The translations under genes and the position numbers were made by a program. A DNA stretch of 62,662 nt from a virus. Numbering within the stretch: the stretch's first letter is position 1; every line of letters starts with the position of its first letter. This document shows positions 7,451 to 15,745 of this stretch, one piece after another. Under the pieces are notes generated by a model. It was given only the letters and a program-made list of their open reading frames with translations, searched no databases and had not been told where the DNA came from. The stretch covers positions 1 to 62,662 of the IMG/VR virus record IMGVR_UViG_3300032322_000475; one strand, written 5' to 3'.

Positions 7451-7872
7451 CGATCTACCAAGGACTGACTACAAGCTTTAAGGTGGACATCCTGAATGGC
7501 CGCCAGAACATTGCGTCTGACACGCTGAAGATGGCGCTGTATGACGGCTATGTGGAACTGGATCAGAACACGACAGAGTACACATCAACGAATGAGATTA
7601 CTGGTGTTGGGTATTCGGCTGGTGGTCAGGCGTTAGCGAACGTGACCATCAACTCAACCAGCAATGGCATTGTGTACGTCAGTTTTGACAACGTGGTGTG
7701 GAACCCGGCACAGTTTGTAACTAGAGGGGCGTTGATATACAACTTCACTCGAGCAAATGCGTCGGTAGCCACTTTGGATTTTGGTAGTGACAAGACGCAG
7801 GCGGGTAACGGTACGTTCTCTGTAGTGTTGCCACCTGATACGGCGTCGAGTGCGCTGATACGTATTAATTGA
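7447..7872 (+). CDS. predicted tail or connector structural protein
   Basis: A 141-residue beta-rich protein beginning MTIYQGLTTSFKVDILNG, with ITGVGYSAGGQAL and NVVWNPAQF in the middle and a hydrophobic C-terminus ending SSALIRIN. The pattern of short beta strands with Thr/Asn turns resembles small phage tail components. It overlaps the adaptor gene (ATGA) and is followed by another structural gene. No specific function can be named. Confidence 0.5.
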   Translation: MTIYQGLTTSFKVDILNGRQNIASDTLKMALYDGYVELDQNTTEYTSTNEITGVGYSAGGQALANVTINSTSNGIVYVSFDNVVWNPAQFVTRGALIYNFTRANASVATLDFGSDKTQAGNGTFSVVLPPDTASSALIRIN

Positions 7873-7881
7873 GGAGTAGCT

Positions 7882-8457
7882 ATGAGCATCGAAACTTCTA
7901 AGTCAAGCGAAACCGTCAACGGCGCTGTCGCTCGTAAAACTGGCTTTGATGAAAAGCTGTCGGCTGGCGGCGTGTTTACCGTCACCTGCTATGACAGCGA
8001 AGGCAATCAGAAGTGGGTAGATATTTGCCCGAACCTTGTGGTCAATGTCGGCTTGCAGGACATGAACAACAAGTACTTCAGCGGCAGTACTTACACGGCT
8101 GCTTGGTACGTTGGCTTGGTGAATGGCACATCTGCTAGCACCACGTTCTCTGGCGGTGATACTTTGCCAACTCATCCGGGCTGGGATGAGAACACAAGCT
8201 ATACCGGCAACCGCAAGGCTGCGACCTTTGGTGCGGCAACGTTGGCGGATCCATCAAACATCAACAACGCATCCTCTACCGCGTCGTTCACGATGAACGC
8301 AAACGCGACGATTGCCGGTGCGTTCTTGGCGAACGTGGCAACGGGCACCTCTGGCATTCTGTTCTCGGTGTCTGACTTCCAAGCGCCGGGCGACCGCACG
8401 GTGGTTAGCGGTGACGTCTTGAACGTAACGTATTCCTTCAACCTAGACGCAACCTGA
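7882..8457 (+). CDS. predicted virion structural protein
   Basis: A 191-residue protein with a strong GAGGAG ribosome site. The N-terminus is polar. VTCYDSEGNQKWVD and PNLVVNVGLQDMNN then YVGLVNG mark a fold I have seen in phage tail-associated hypothetical proteins. The second half is Thr/Ser/Asn/Ala-rich with strand patterns and ends NVTYSFNLDAT. Likely on the tail or baseplate. The exact role is unknown. Confidence 0.5.
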   Translation: MSIETSKSSETVNGAVARKTGFDEKLSAGGVFTVTCYDSEGNQKWVDICPNLVVNVGLQDMNNKYFSGSTYTAAWYVGLVNGTSASTTFSGGDTLPTHPGWDENTSYTGNRKAATFGAATLADPSNINNASSTASFTMNANATIAGAFLANVATGTSGILFSVSDFQAPGDRTVVSGDVLNVTYSFNLDAT

Positions 8458-8469
8458 TAGGAGCTAAAC

Positions 8470-8643
8470 ATGTACAAGAAGGGTGACGTTGTAAAGCTCA
8501 AGGCTGCTGTACCGCAGGGTCCGATTGGGTCTATGCGTATGGATGAAGATGGCACCGTGTGGTGCCTGCTGGAATGGACTGGTGAAGATGGTCAGGTTCA
8601 TTCACGCTGGTTTAAGGATGAAGACTTGGTGTCTGCGGAGTAA
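8470..8643 (+). CDS. 57-residue YodC/DUF2158-like small protein
   Basis: A short gene from ATG 8470, preceded by AGGAG, to TAA 8641-8643. The product starts MYKKGDVVKLKAAVPQGPIG and ends with VHSRWFKDEDLVS, matching the KxGDVVxLKSGGP...M.V...W....F....L layout of the DUF2158 (YodC) family of small SH3-like proteins. Such proteins are found in bacteria and phages without known function. Its place between structural genes may be incidental. Confidence 0.6.
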   Translation: MYKKGDVVKLKAAVPQGPIGSMRMDEDGTVWCLLEWTGEDGQVHSRWFKDEDLVSAE

Positions 8644-8646
8644 TAT

Positions 8647-9618
8647 GTGGCGCAAGTTGATGGCGGCTTTGGTAGTGGCACATGGGCGGAGGCAGCGTGG
8701 GGCTGCTCTGTCTACTACCCTGTCATCTCAAACGGCGGTTGGGGTAATGGTCCCTGGGGAGCAGATGGCTGGGGACTTGGTAACGGCGGTTTTATCACCG
8801 CATCGGATAGTGTCAACGTAGCGGCGACACCGCCGATTGCAGCAACAGTATCAGAGTCGGTACAGATCGTAGATGTAGTAAGCGCTGGGGCAAACTTCTC
8901 AACGCAGGTAGTAGAAGCGGCAACCGGGGCTGATCAGGTATTTGGCGCTAGGACTGTATCTAGCGCGGTAAGCGAAACGGTTTTTGCAAACGATTCTGTC
9001 AACAGCTTGGTGGTGTTTACAAGCGTGGTGTCAGAGTCGGCAGTAGCAGCAGATTCGGTAGCATCGCAGGCAACGTTGGGCGCAGCGGTACGCGAGTCGG
9101 CAAATGCGAGTGACTCTGTTATCAGGGTTGTAACGTTTGCGGTACAGGTAAACGAGCGTGCCAACGTTTCAGAAACGGTAGCAGGCGGACTTGTATTTAC
9201 AAGCGTAGCAAGTGAAACTGCAAATGCGTCGGATGAAGTAAAGAGCGGATTTGGTATATCTGGTCTGATAAATGAGTCGGCTGCAATAGCAGATACGGCA
9301 AATGTTGTAAGGACTACGGTAGCGTCGATTGCGGAAGCTGTATCAACACAAGACCTGTTCAGCGCGTTGGCGCAGTTCATGGTCAAGATTACAGAGAACA
9401 CGACGGCGGCGGATGAAGATGGCGCAGAATCAGACAACGATGTCTTTACCCGAGAAAGCGCAAGAGCATCGGATGTTGTTAGTTGCAGGTATTTGTGGGA
9501 ATTGATAAATGACAGTCAAACGGCAGATTGGGTGGAGATTAACAACCCGCAGTCGGCAGGCTGGGCAACCGTGAGTACGACAGACAACGCAAGCTGGACG
9601 CTCATAAACACCATTTAG
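8647..9618 (+). CDS. tail fibre with exact 20-residue repeats
   Basis: A 323-residue protein from GTG 8647. After a Gly/Trp-rich head (WGNGPWGADGWGLGNGG) come 11 tandem units of exactly 20 residues. Each starts with Glu and usually has Asp at position 7 (pattern ExAxAxDxV). The C-terminus holds three 11-residue units with a conserved Trp (TADWVEI, SAGWATV, NASWTLI). The regular period without gaps suggests a beta-solenoid or fibrous shaft with a small tip domain. It starts the fibre gene block (8.6-14.1 kb). Confidence 0.6.
   Translation: MAQVDGGFGSGTWAEAAWGCSVYYPVISNGGWGNGPWGADGWGLGNGGFITASDSVNVAATPPIAATVSESVQIVDVVSAGANFSTQVVEAATGADQVFGARTVSSAVSETVFANDSVNSLVVFTSVVSESAVAADSVASQATLGAAVRESANASDSVIRVVTFAVQVNERANVSETVAGGLVFTSVASETANASDEVKSGFGISGLINESAAIADTANVVRTTVASIAEAVSTQDLFSALAQFMVKITENTTAADEDGAESDNDVFTRESARASDVVSCRYLWELINDSQTADWVEINNPQSAGWATVSTTDNASWTLINTI
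8854..9513 (+). repeat. 11 x 60-bp in-frame degenerate repeat (20-aa unit)
   Basis: Eleven uninterrupted 60-base units inside the fibre gene. Units begin at the Glu codon, e.g. ETVFANDSVNSLVVFTSVVS, ESAVAADSVASQATLGAAVR and ESANASDSVIRVVTFAVQVN. Protein similarity is stronger than DNA identity, so the array is old and under selection for the period rather than a recent expansion. Confidence 0.85.
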
Positions 9619-9630
9619 TAAGGAAAGATT

Positions 9631-10380
9631 ATGGCAAGTACATATTCCCAGCTAAAGATCGAGTTGATCGGCACTGGCGACCAAGCAGGTACGTGGGGTA
9701 CAACCACGAACGTCAACCTCGGGACTGCCTTAGAAGAAGCCATCACCGGTTCTGCCAACGTCACGTTTGCTAGTTCGAACGTGGCGATAGCGCTAACAGA
9801 TACGAACGCTAGCCAGGTTGCGCGTAACCTTGAGCTAAACCTAGTTGGCACGATTACCAACCGCCAGACGCTGTTTATCCCTGCGATAGAGAAGCAGTAC
9901 ATCATCGTTAACAGTCTGTCGAACTCGGTTGTCATCTCCAACGGATCAAATGCGTCGCCGACGGGTACTACGGTGACCGTTCCGAATGGCAGATCGATGG
10001 TGATATTTAACGACGGTGTAAATATTGCCGAGACTACAAATTACATTACCGAGCTTGCCGTTTCCAACGTCACGGTGACTAACACTGTAAACGTTGCCAC
10101 CGTCAGCGTTGCCAACGTGACAGTAACCAACACGGCAAACATAGCTACGCTGAATTTGACGAATGCTTTGGGCGTGCCAAGCGGTGGCACGGGCAGGGCA
10201 AACCTGACGCTGGGCAGCGTAGTGGTTGGCAACAACACCGGCACGGTAACGCTGGTTGCGCCGGGTACGGCAAACAATGTGCTAACAAGTAACGGAACGC
10301 ACTGGGTCAGCCAGACTCCTACTGCGTCTGGCATTACCACAGGCAAAGCAATCGCTATGAGCATGATCTTCGGATTTTAA
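9631..10380 (+). CDS. tail fibre protein
   Basis: A 249-residue protein. The N-terminus, MASTYSQLKIELIGTGDQAG followed by TWGTTTNVNLGTALEEAI, is a hallmark of tail-fibre proteins in marine and freshwater phages. The middle is beta-rich with NVTVTNT repeats, and near the end lies VPSGGTGRANLTLGSVVVGN, a fibre motif seen across many phages. It probably attaches to the tail via the N-terminus and carries a receptor-facing C-terminus ending SMIFGF. Confidence 0.7.
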   Translation: MASTYSQLKIELIGTGDQAGTWGTTTNVNLGTALEEAITGSANVTFASSNVAIALTDTNASQVARNLELNLVGTITNRQTLFIPAIEKQYIIVNSLSNSVVISNGSNASPTGTTVTVPNGRSMVIFNDGVNIAETTNYITELAVSNVTVTNTVNVATVSVANVTVTNTANIATLNLTNALGVPSGGTGRANLTLGSVVVGNNTGTVTLVAPGTANNVLTSNGTHWVSQTPTASGITTGKAIAMSMIFGF

Positions 10381-10392
10381 GGAGTTATTAAA

Positions 10393-10794
10393 ATGGCAAA
10401 CCCTAATATTGTTAACGTCACGCAGATCTACGGTCAGACCACATATCTGACGCCTGCAAACACGTCTAACTTTGTACTCGTTACCAACGCGGTCAACTCT
10501 GGCAACGTTTTCAAGCTAGATCAGATCGTGGCTGCAAACCAGACCAACACGGCGGCGAACTGCACGGTGATGATTTTCACCAGCGGCAACGTTGCGGCAG
10601 GTAACGCTGTGGTGGTGACATCGGCTAACGCGTTCCCGATTGCATCAAACATTTCTGTTCCTGCGTTTGCGTCGCTGATTGTGATGGACAAGACGACGGC
10701 CACTTATCTGCTGGAGGATAAGGCTGTCATCGTTGCCAGCGGCACGAACAACGCAATATCCTTCTCGGTAAGCTACGAACAGATCAGCTCGTAA
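10393..10794 (+). CDS. small virion structural protein (MANPNIVNVT family)
   Basis: A 133-residue beta-rich protein beginning MANPNIVNVTQIYGQT. Similar starts occur in small structural proteins of cyanophages and pelagiphages as I remember them. Alternating hydrophobic strands with Asn/Thr turns and no catalytic motif. It lies between the fibre gene and the glycine-rich proteins, so a tail-tip or fibre-associated role is likely. Confidence 0.55.
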   Translation: MANPNIVNVTQIYGQTTYLTPANTSNFVLVTNAVNSGNVFKLDQIVAANQTNTAANCTVMIFTSGNVAAGNAVVVTSANAFPIASNISVPAFASLIVMDKTTATYLLEDKAVIVASGTNNAISFSVSYEQISS

Positions 10795-10803
10795 GGAGCG
10801 GCG

Positions 10804-12432
10804 ATGGCGATTCACGGGTATCCCGGCAACATTATCAGCGCGTCTTCGCCGCTGTACACGCCCGGCTTTGCGTCCGGCATTTGGAATCTTGGCTCGTGGC
10901 CTAGAGGGGTAACTGTTATCCAGACGTTTCTAGCGTCTGGTACGTGGACTGCGCCTGCTGGTGTGACCGCGGTGGATTACCTGGTGGTTGCTGGTGGAGG
11001 TGGGGGTGGAAACGGTGGCGGCTTAGGTGGTGGCGGTGGTGCAGGTGGATTTAGAACGGGAACCGCTTTGCCTGTAACCCCCGGAGCAAGTTACTTAATC
11101 ACTATTGGCGCTGGTGGTGCCGCACAATCTGCTGCTAAGGGTGATAACGGTAGCAACTCAATTTTTTCCGCTATCACTTCAAATGGTGGCGGTGGTGGTG
11201 GTTATAGCGCAGGCTCTCCCGCACAGGCGGGTGGCTCTGGAGGTGGCGGTCAAGGTGATCCTGCTGGAACTGGTGCTGCTGGGAATACACCAAGCACATC
11301 TCCATCACAAGGAAACAACGGCGGAAACGGATCTGGCGGTGGATTTAGCTCAAGTGGTGGTGGCGGTGGTGGTGCAAATGCGATTGGAGTAAACGGGGTA
11401 ACAAGCGGCGCTGGTGGTAATGGCGGTAATGGAACTGCGTCAAGCATAAGCGGAACCAGCACTACTTATGCTGGTGGCGGCGGTGGTGGCGTCGCTGGTG
11501 GAAGAGCAGCAGGTTTGGGTGGAGCTGGTGGTGGTGGAAACGCGTCTAACTCAGGCAGTGTTGCTGCAAGTAATGGCACAGCTAATACCGGCGGCGGAGG
11601 AGGTGGTGGTGGCGCAACTGCACCTTCAACTTTTGGCGCAGGCGGCAACGGCGGCTCTGGCATTGTCATCCTACGCTACACAGCACCTAATCAGTCTATC
11701 TTTGTGTTCAACTCTACTGCCCAGTGGACTGCCCCTGTCGGCGTGACGAGCGTGGACTATCTGGTTGTTGCTGGCGGTGGTGGTGGCGGGAATAGTTCTT
11801 CTGCTGGTGGTGGCGGTGCTGGTGGTATGAGGACAGGAACCGGATTGTCTGTTACTGGTGGCACGGAATATACGATTACTGTTGGTGCTGGCGGCGGTGG
11901 AAACACAAATGGGAGTAATAGCGTATTTAGCACGATTACTTCTACTGGTGGCGGTAAAGGTGGTTCAGCCGGTGGTGGAAGTAATGGTGGTTCTGGCGGT
12001 GGTGGGTATGCGGGAAATCCGGGAGGAACAGGAAACACGCCCTCTACATCTCCTTCTCAAGGAAATAATGGTGGCGCAGGAGGCGCATTTTCTCCAGTTT
12101 ATTCATCTGGCGGCGGCGGCGGTGCTTCTGCTGCTGGTGGAGTAGGGAATAGTTCTGCTGGCACTTCTGGTAATGGAGGCGCAGGTACAGCCTCATCCAT
12201 TTCTGGAAGTTCCGTGACCTACGCCGGTGGTGGTGGTGGTGGTGCAAACACAGATTTTGGTGGCACTCGCGGAACAGGAGGAGCCGGAGGTGGTGGGGAT
12301 GGCGCACCAGTAAGTGGCAATCCGACTAATGGAACAGCAAATACAGGTGGCGGTGGCGGTGGTGCAGCAACTAGCCCGAACGCAGGTGGTTCTGGTGGTT
12401 CTGGTATTGTCATCATCAAGTGCAATCAATAA
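10804..12432 (+). CDS. glycine-rich tail protein 1 (two modules)
   Basis: A 542-residue protein made of a short N-terminal adaptor (residues 1-38) and two copies of a ~240-residue glycine-rich module. Each module starts with a W(T/C)APxGVTxVDYLVVAGGGGGG strand, continues FRTGT, ITVGAGG and FSxITSxGGG, has the fixed block GNTPSTSPSQGNNGG and ends GGSGIVILRY or GGSGIVIIKC. Dense GG(G)n runs resemble polyglycine-II sandwich adhesins at phage fibre tips. Likely receptor-binding. A second gene of the same design follows 8 bases later. Confidence 0.65.
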   Translation: MAIHGYPGNIISASSPLYTPGFASGIWNLGSWPRGVTVIQTFLASGTWTAPAGVTAVDYLVVAGGGGGGNGGGLGGGGGAGGFRTGTALPVTPGASYLITIGAGGAAQSAAKGDNGSNSIFSAITSNGGGGGGYSAGSPAQAGGSGGGGQGDPAGTGAAGNTPSTSPSQGNNGGNGSGGGFSSSGGGGGGANAIGVNGVTSGAGGNGGNGTASSISGTSTTYAGGGGGGVAGGRAAGLGGAGGGGNASNSGSVAASNGTANTGGGGGGGGATAPSTFGAGGNGGSGIVILRYTAPNQSIFVFNSTAQWTAPVGVTSVDYLVVAGGGGGGNSSSAGGGGAGGMRTGTGLSVTGGTEYTITVGAGGGGNTNGSNSVFSTITSTGGGKGGSAGGGSNGGSGGGGYAGNPGGTGNTPSTSPSQGNNGGAGGAFSPVYSSGGGGGASAAGGVGNSSAGTSGNGGAGTASSISGSSVTYAGGGGGGANTDFGGTRGTGGAGGGGDGAPVSGNPTNGTANTGGGGGGAATSPNAGGSGGSGIVIIKCNQ

Positions 12433-14082
12433 GGTAAGACATGAGTGATTATCCCGGCAGAATAATGACGCGTGCGCCGGTCATACCGAGCACGACGCAG
12501 GCATCTGGCATCTGGACGCTACAGCAGGCATTACAGGCTATAAAAGCAGGCGTGTGGCCGGGCATATCTACCAACACGGTGGTGCTGTCATTCACGGCTA
12601 CCAACTCGTGGACATGCCCTGACGGTGTGTCGCAGGTGGATTACCTAGTGGTGGCGGGTGGTGCTGGAGGTGGGACGGGATCTCCGGGTACTTACAACGG
12701 TGGCGGTGGCGGAGCAGGCGGATTCAGAACTGGCACATCACTTCCAGTCGTACCAGGAACTACTTATACAGTTACCGTTGGGTCTGGCGGTGCTGTAAAC
12801 ACAAACGGCGGCAATTCGATTTTTTCCACTTTAACAGCTAATGGCGGTGGTTTTGGCGCTGGCACTGGGGCAACTACTGGGCAAGCAGGAGGTTCTGGCG
12901 GTGGCGGCAGAACCAACACTGCTGGAGGTGCAGGAAACACACCGGTTACCACTCCAAGTCAAGGCAACAACGGGGGTGCGGGTGGTGGCACTTATGGCGG
13001 CGGTGGTGGTGGAGCAACAGAAGTTGGCAATGCTTCGGGCAATGGATATGGTGGAAACGGAACGGCTTCAACTTTGTCTGGCACTTCCACTACATACGGC
13101 GGTGGGGGTGGTGGTGCGGTTGACCCTAATGTTGGAATAGGTGGCACTGGTGGTGGCGGCAATGGTGGTAAGGCTGTTCCTCCTGTAATCAACTCAACAG
13201 CGGGCACAGCAAATACTGGCGGCGGCGGTGGTGGTGGCACATCAAGCGCCCCAAGCACGGCAAGTGCAGGCGGCAGCGGCATTGTCATTATTAGATACCT
13301 AGCCCCACAGACAGGCGTGCTGACGTTCCCAGCTTCCGGCTCGTGGACTTGTCCGCCGGGCGTGGTCAGTGTGGATTACCTAGTAGTAGCGGGTGGTGGT
13401 GGCGGTGCGAAAGACTTAGCTAATGGTGTCGGCAGTGGTGCTGGCGGCGCTGGTGGTTATCGGACTGGCACTAACCTGTCTGTTACTGCTGGAACCACAT
13501 ACGCAATCACTGTCGGTGGTGGTGGTGCTACTCAAACAACAAGTAGGACAAGCGGCAACAATGGTAGCGGTTCTACGTTTAGCACTATTACATCTGCGGG
13601 TGGTGGTGGTGGTGGTGCTTATTTAGGCGCTGGTCAAGCTGGCGGCTCTGGCGGCGGTGGCGGTGGTTTTGCAAACCCTGCATCTGTTGGAGGGGCTGGA
13701 AACACGCCCAACACATCTCCAAGCCAAGGCAACAATGGTGGGGCAGGAGGTACTATTCCTAACTCTGGAGGTGGTGGCGGCGGTGGGGCAAACGCAGTTG
13801 GGTCAAGCGCGTCATCTAATGTTGGTGGTAATGGCGGCAATGGTTCTGCTTCTTCAATATCTGGGCAATCTGTTACCTACGCAGGCGGTGGTGGCGGCGG
13901 TGGTCTTGTTGCTGCTGGTGGCACAGGTGGTACAGGAGGCGGTGGTGCGGGTGGTGGTAGCGCAGCAGCGGGTACTGCTGGCACAGCAAACACTGGGGGT
14001 GGCGGCGGAGGCGGCGGCACAAGCGGTGCGGCAGCAGGTGATGGCGGCGCAGGCGGTTCTGGAATTGTCATCCTCAAACTAA
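10939..14082 (+). repeat. four diverged copies of a ~0.7-kb glycine-rich module
   Basis: Each module spans from the WTxPxGV strand to the GSGIVI strand: about 10939-11690, 11725-12420, 12604-13300 and 13339-14082. Order of landmarks is constant: DYLVVAGG, FRTGT or YRTGT, TVG(A/S)GG, PSQGNNGG, TYAGGGGGG or TYGGGGGG, ANTGGGGGG, GSGIVI. DNA is also similar enough for recombination between copies. Confidence 0.75.
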
Positions 14083-14090
14083 ACTCATAA
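12441..14090 (+). CDS. glycine-rich tail protein 2 (two modules)
   Basis: A 549-residue paralogue of the gene at 10804, with the same layout: an adaptor (residues 1-45, different from its partner) plus two glycine-rich modules. Module ends are GGSGIVIIRY and GGSGIVILKLNS, and the NTPxTxPSQGNNGG block occurs once per module. Differences are concentrated in loop segments between glycine runs, as expected for host-range variation. Reverse-strand Pro-rich frames over this region are artefacts of the GGN codons. Confidence 0.65.
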   Translation: MSDYPGRIMTRAPVIPSTTQASGIWTLQQALQAIKAGVWPGISTNTVVLSFTATNSWTCPDGVSQVDYLVVAGGAGGGTGSPGTYNGGGGGAGGFRTGTSLPVVPGTTYTVTVGSGGAVNTNGGNSIFSTLTANGGGFGAGTGATTGQAGGSGGGGRTNTAGGAGNTPVTTPSQGNNGGAGGGTYGGGGGGATEVGNASGNGYGGNGTASTLSGTSTTYGGGGGGAVDPNVGIGGTGGGGNGGKAVPPVINSTAGTANTGGGGGGGTSSAPSTASAGGSGIVIIRYLAPQTGVLTFPASGSWTCPPGVVSVDYLVVAGGGGGAKDLANGVGSGAGGAGGYRTGTNLSVTAGTTYAITVGGGGATQTTSRTSGNNGSGSTFSTITSAGGGGGGAYLGAGQAGGSGGGGGGFANPASVGGAGNTPNTSPSQGNNGGAGGTIPNSGGGGGGGANAVGSSASSNVGGNGGNGSASSISGQSVTYAGGGGGGGLVAAGGTGGTGGGGAGGGSAAAGTAGTANTGGGGGGGGTSGAAAGDGGAGGSGIVILKLNS

Positions 14091-14098
14091 AAGGACTT

Positions 14099-14356
14099 AT
14101 GGACAGCAAAATCTACATGATGGTAGGGATTGATACAGCGATGCACCTGCTACGTCCGGGCGCTCGTTGGGAGATCACCAACAACTTCTTCAGCGTATGG
14201 GATGACCCACGCCCATGCCCGACGATGGAAGAAGTGCATGACACCATGGAAAAGATTAAAGCCTTCGAGGACAGCATCAACACCATCTGGACTGACGAGC
14301 AGATTGCGCAGATCACAGGTCAGCAGCGCGAGTACGACAAGGCGGTGAACGGATGA
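14099..14356 (+). CDS. predicted tail fibre assembly-type small protein
   Basis: An 85-residue protein: MDSKIYMMVGIDTAMHLLRP, then WEITNNFFSVWDDPRPCPTM and a helical end. The WDDPRPxPT block is like the region of tail-fibre assembly and fibre-tip helper proteins (DUF4376-type) in other phages. Directly downstream of the glycine-rich fibres and overlapping the oxygenase gene by four bases. Probably helps fibre folding or attachment; moderate to low certainty. Confidence 0.45.
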   Translation: MDSKIYMMVGIDTAMHLLRPGARWEITNNFFSVWDDPRPCPTMEEVHDTMEKIKAFEDSINTIWTDEQIAQITGQQREYDKAVNG

Positions 14357-14961
14357 ATATCCAGAACCTTTTTCCGCTGCCTATCGGGTTTGCCCGGCTC
14401 GGTCGTGATCTGACCAAGACAGAGCTGGACTTTATTCTCGGCCAAGAGCGCTACGCCAACGAAGGCAACGCCACTAGCGCCGACCGTAAGATATTGGTTG
14501 GCAAAGAGTTGACCGACATCCGCGATTTTATCGAAGACGCGATGTTGGAATACTTTAAGACCGTGCATGATCCTAAAGGTGACGTATCCCTGTACATCAC
14601 TCAGTCGTGGTCAAACTACACAGAGCCGGGACAGTATCACCACAAGCACGCGCACCCGAACAGCTTTATCAGCGGTGTGTTTTACCCGCAGGCTGACAGG
14701 CTGGTAGACAAGATTTACTTTTACAAAAGCGGCTACGAGCGTATCAAGCTACAGCCAGACACATGGAACCACTGGAACTCTGAAAGCTGGTGGTATGAAG
14801 TTGGCGCAGGTGATTTGATTCTATTCCCGTCGCACCTTGAGCACATGGTTCAGACCAAGGTTGGCAACGAGACCAGAGTCAGCATTGCATTTAATACCTT
14901 TCTCAAGGGACACATCGGTGTCGATGAGAGCTTAACTGGACTGCAATTAGGAGAAGAGTAA
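14353..14961 (+). CDS. 2OG-Fe(II) oxygenase
   Basis: A 202-residue protein. QSWSNYTEPGQYHHKHAHPN (residues 84-103) gives the first iron-binding His pair, FPSHLEHMV (158-166) the distal His, and RVSIAFN (175-181) the Arg that holds 2-oxoglutarate; SGVFY lies between. This is the pattern of the putative 2OG-Fe(II) oxygenase family common in marine phages. It would hydroxylate a protein, nucleotide or sugar; the substrate is unknown. Being between fibre and lysis genes, fibre modification is possible. A second, different 2OG oxygenase is at 56905. Confidence 0.75.
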   Translation: MNIQNLFPLPIGFARLGRDLTKTELDFILGQERYANEGNATSADRKILVGKELTDIRDFIEDAMLEYFKTVHDPKGDVSLYITQSWSNYTEPGQYHHKHAHPNSFISGVFYPQADRLVDKIYFYKSGYERIKLQPDTWNHWNSESWWYEVGAGDLILFPSHLEHMVQTKVGNETRVSIAFNTFLKGHIGVDESLTGLQLGEE

Positions 14962-15326
14962 TGGCACATTTCGCGGAACTGGGTCCGAATAACGAGGTTC
15001 TTCGCGTTATTGTCGTGGACAATCGTGACACTGCTGATGCTAGCGGCATTGAGAAAGAGCATATCGGTGCTGCTTTCTGCGAGCGTCTCTTGGGTGGCCG
15101 CTGGGTACAGACCAGCTACAACGGGAACAAGCGCAAGAACTACGCCGGTCAGGGCTACACATTTGACGAGCAACGTGATGCGTTCATCCCGCCCAAGCCG
15201 TTTGCAAGCTGGGTGTTGGTTGAAGAAACCTGCCAGTGGAAAGCGCCTGTCGATATGCCGACAGACGGCAAGATGTATTCATGGGATGAAGCTACGACTT
15301 CGTGGAAAGCACAAGAAACTGCTTGA
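14961..15326 (+). CDS. conserved phage tail-region protein (MAHFAEL family)
   Basis: A 121-residue protein that begins MAHFAELGPNNEVLRVIVVD, has GGRWVQTSYN and NYAGQGYTFD in the middle, and ends with FASWVLVEE then W-rich turns. This family is frequent in marine cyanophages and uncultured phages next to tail genes. No catalytic motif. It shares one base with the oxygenase gene stop. Function unknown, virion-associated by context. Confidence 0.6.
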   Translation: MAHFAELGPNNEVLRVIVVDNRDTADASGIEKEHIGAAFCERLLGGRWVQTSYNGNKRKNYAGQGYTFDEQRDAFIPPKPFASWVLVEETCQWKAPVDMPTDGKMYSWDEATTSWKAQETA

Positions 15327-15334
15327 GGTAAATC

Positions 15335-15745
15335 ATGGACGCTGAACTGCAAAAGGTAAAGCTGGAAGCAGAGGTTGAGCTTGCCAAGCTAGAAGCCACG
15401 TCACCTGCCAAAGAGGTGGCTGGTAAAGCTATCGGCAAGTTTGGGCTGGCTGCGATTGTGTCTATTGTGGTTATCGGCGTCGTGGCAAGCTTGTGGTTGG
15501 AAGAGTCCAAGATGGCGGCTGTTATGGGACTGCTGGGCGCTTCGTTGACTGCGTTAATTCAGATGTTAAACGGCATCGCTGGATCTGCGCCAAAGCAAGA
15601 CAAGCCAGAGTTTGAGGTAATGAAACAGTTGATTGACAAGCTAGACCGCCTCGACCGCAAGGAGCCATCTATGCAGGTGGATGTGGAAGATGGAAAAGTT
15701 ACCGTCAAGCGTGGCGATGACAAGGTTATTGCGGAGACTAAATGA
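15335..15745 (+). CDS. predicted holin-like or lysis-cassette membrane protein
   Basis: A 136-residue protein: charged N-terminal helix (AELQKVKLEAEVELAKLEA), two hydrophobic segments at about residues 36-52 (LAAIVSIVVIGVVASLW) and 60-82, then a charged cytoplasmic tail (KLDRLDRKEPSMQVDVEDG). It lies directly upstream of another membrane protein and an endolysin, so a holin or antiholin role is likely. Overlap of four bases with the next gene supports a lysis cassette. Confidence 0.5.
   Translation: MDAELQKVKLEAEVELAKLEATSPAKEVAGKAIGKFGLAAIVSIVVIGVVASLWLEESKMAAVMGLLGASLTALIQMLNGIAGSAPKQDKPEFEVMKQLIDKLDRLDRKEPSMQVDVEDGKVTVKRGDDKVIAETK

Noticed and set aside
8934-9437. Reverse-strand frame of 167 residues over the fibre repeats
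   Set aside because: A shadow kept open by the 60-bp repeat period; no start signals.
11250-14146. Many reverse-strand proline-rich frames and forward Val/Leu-rich frames
   Set aside because: They are complements or frame shifts of the GGN codon runs in the glycine-rich fibre genes, have no ribosome sites, and repeat wherever a module repeats.
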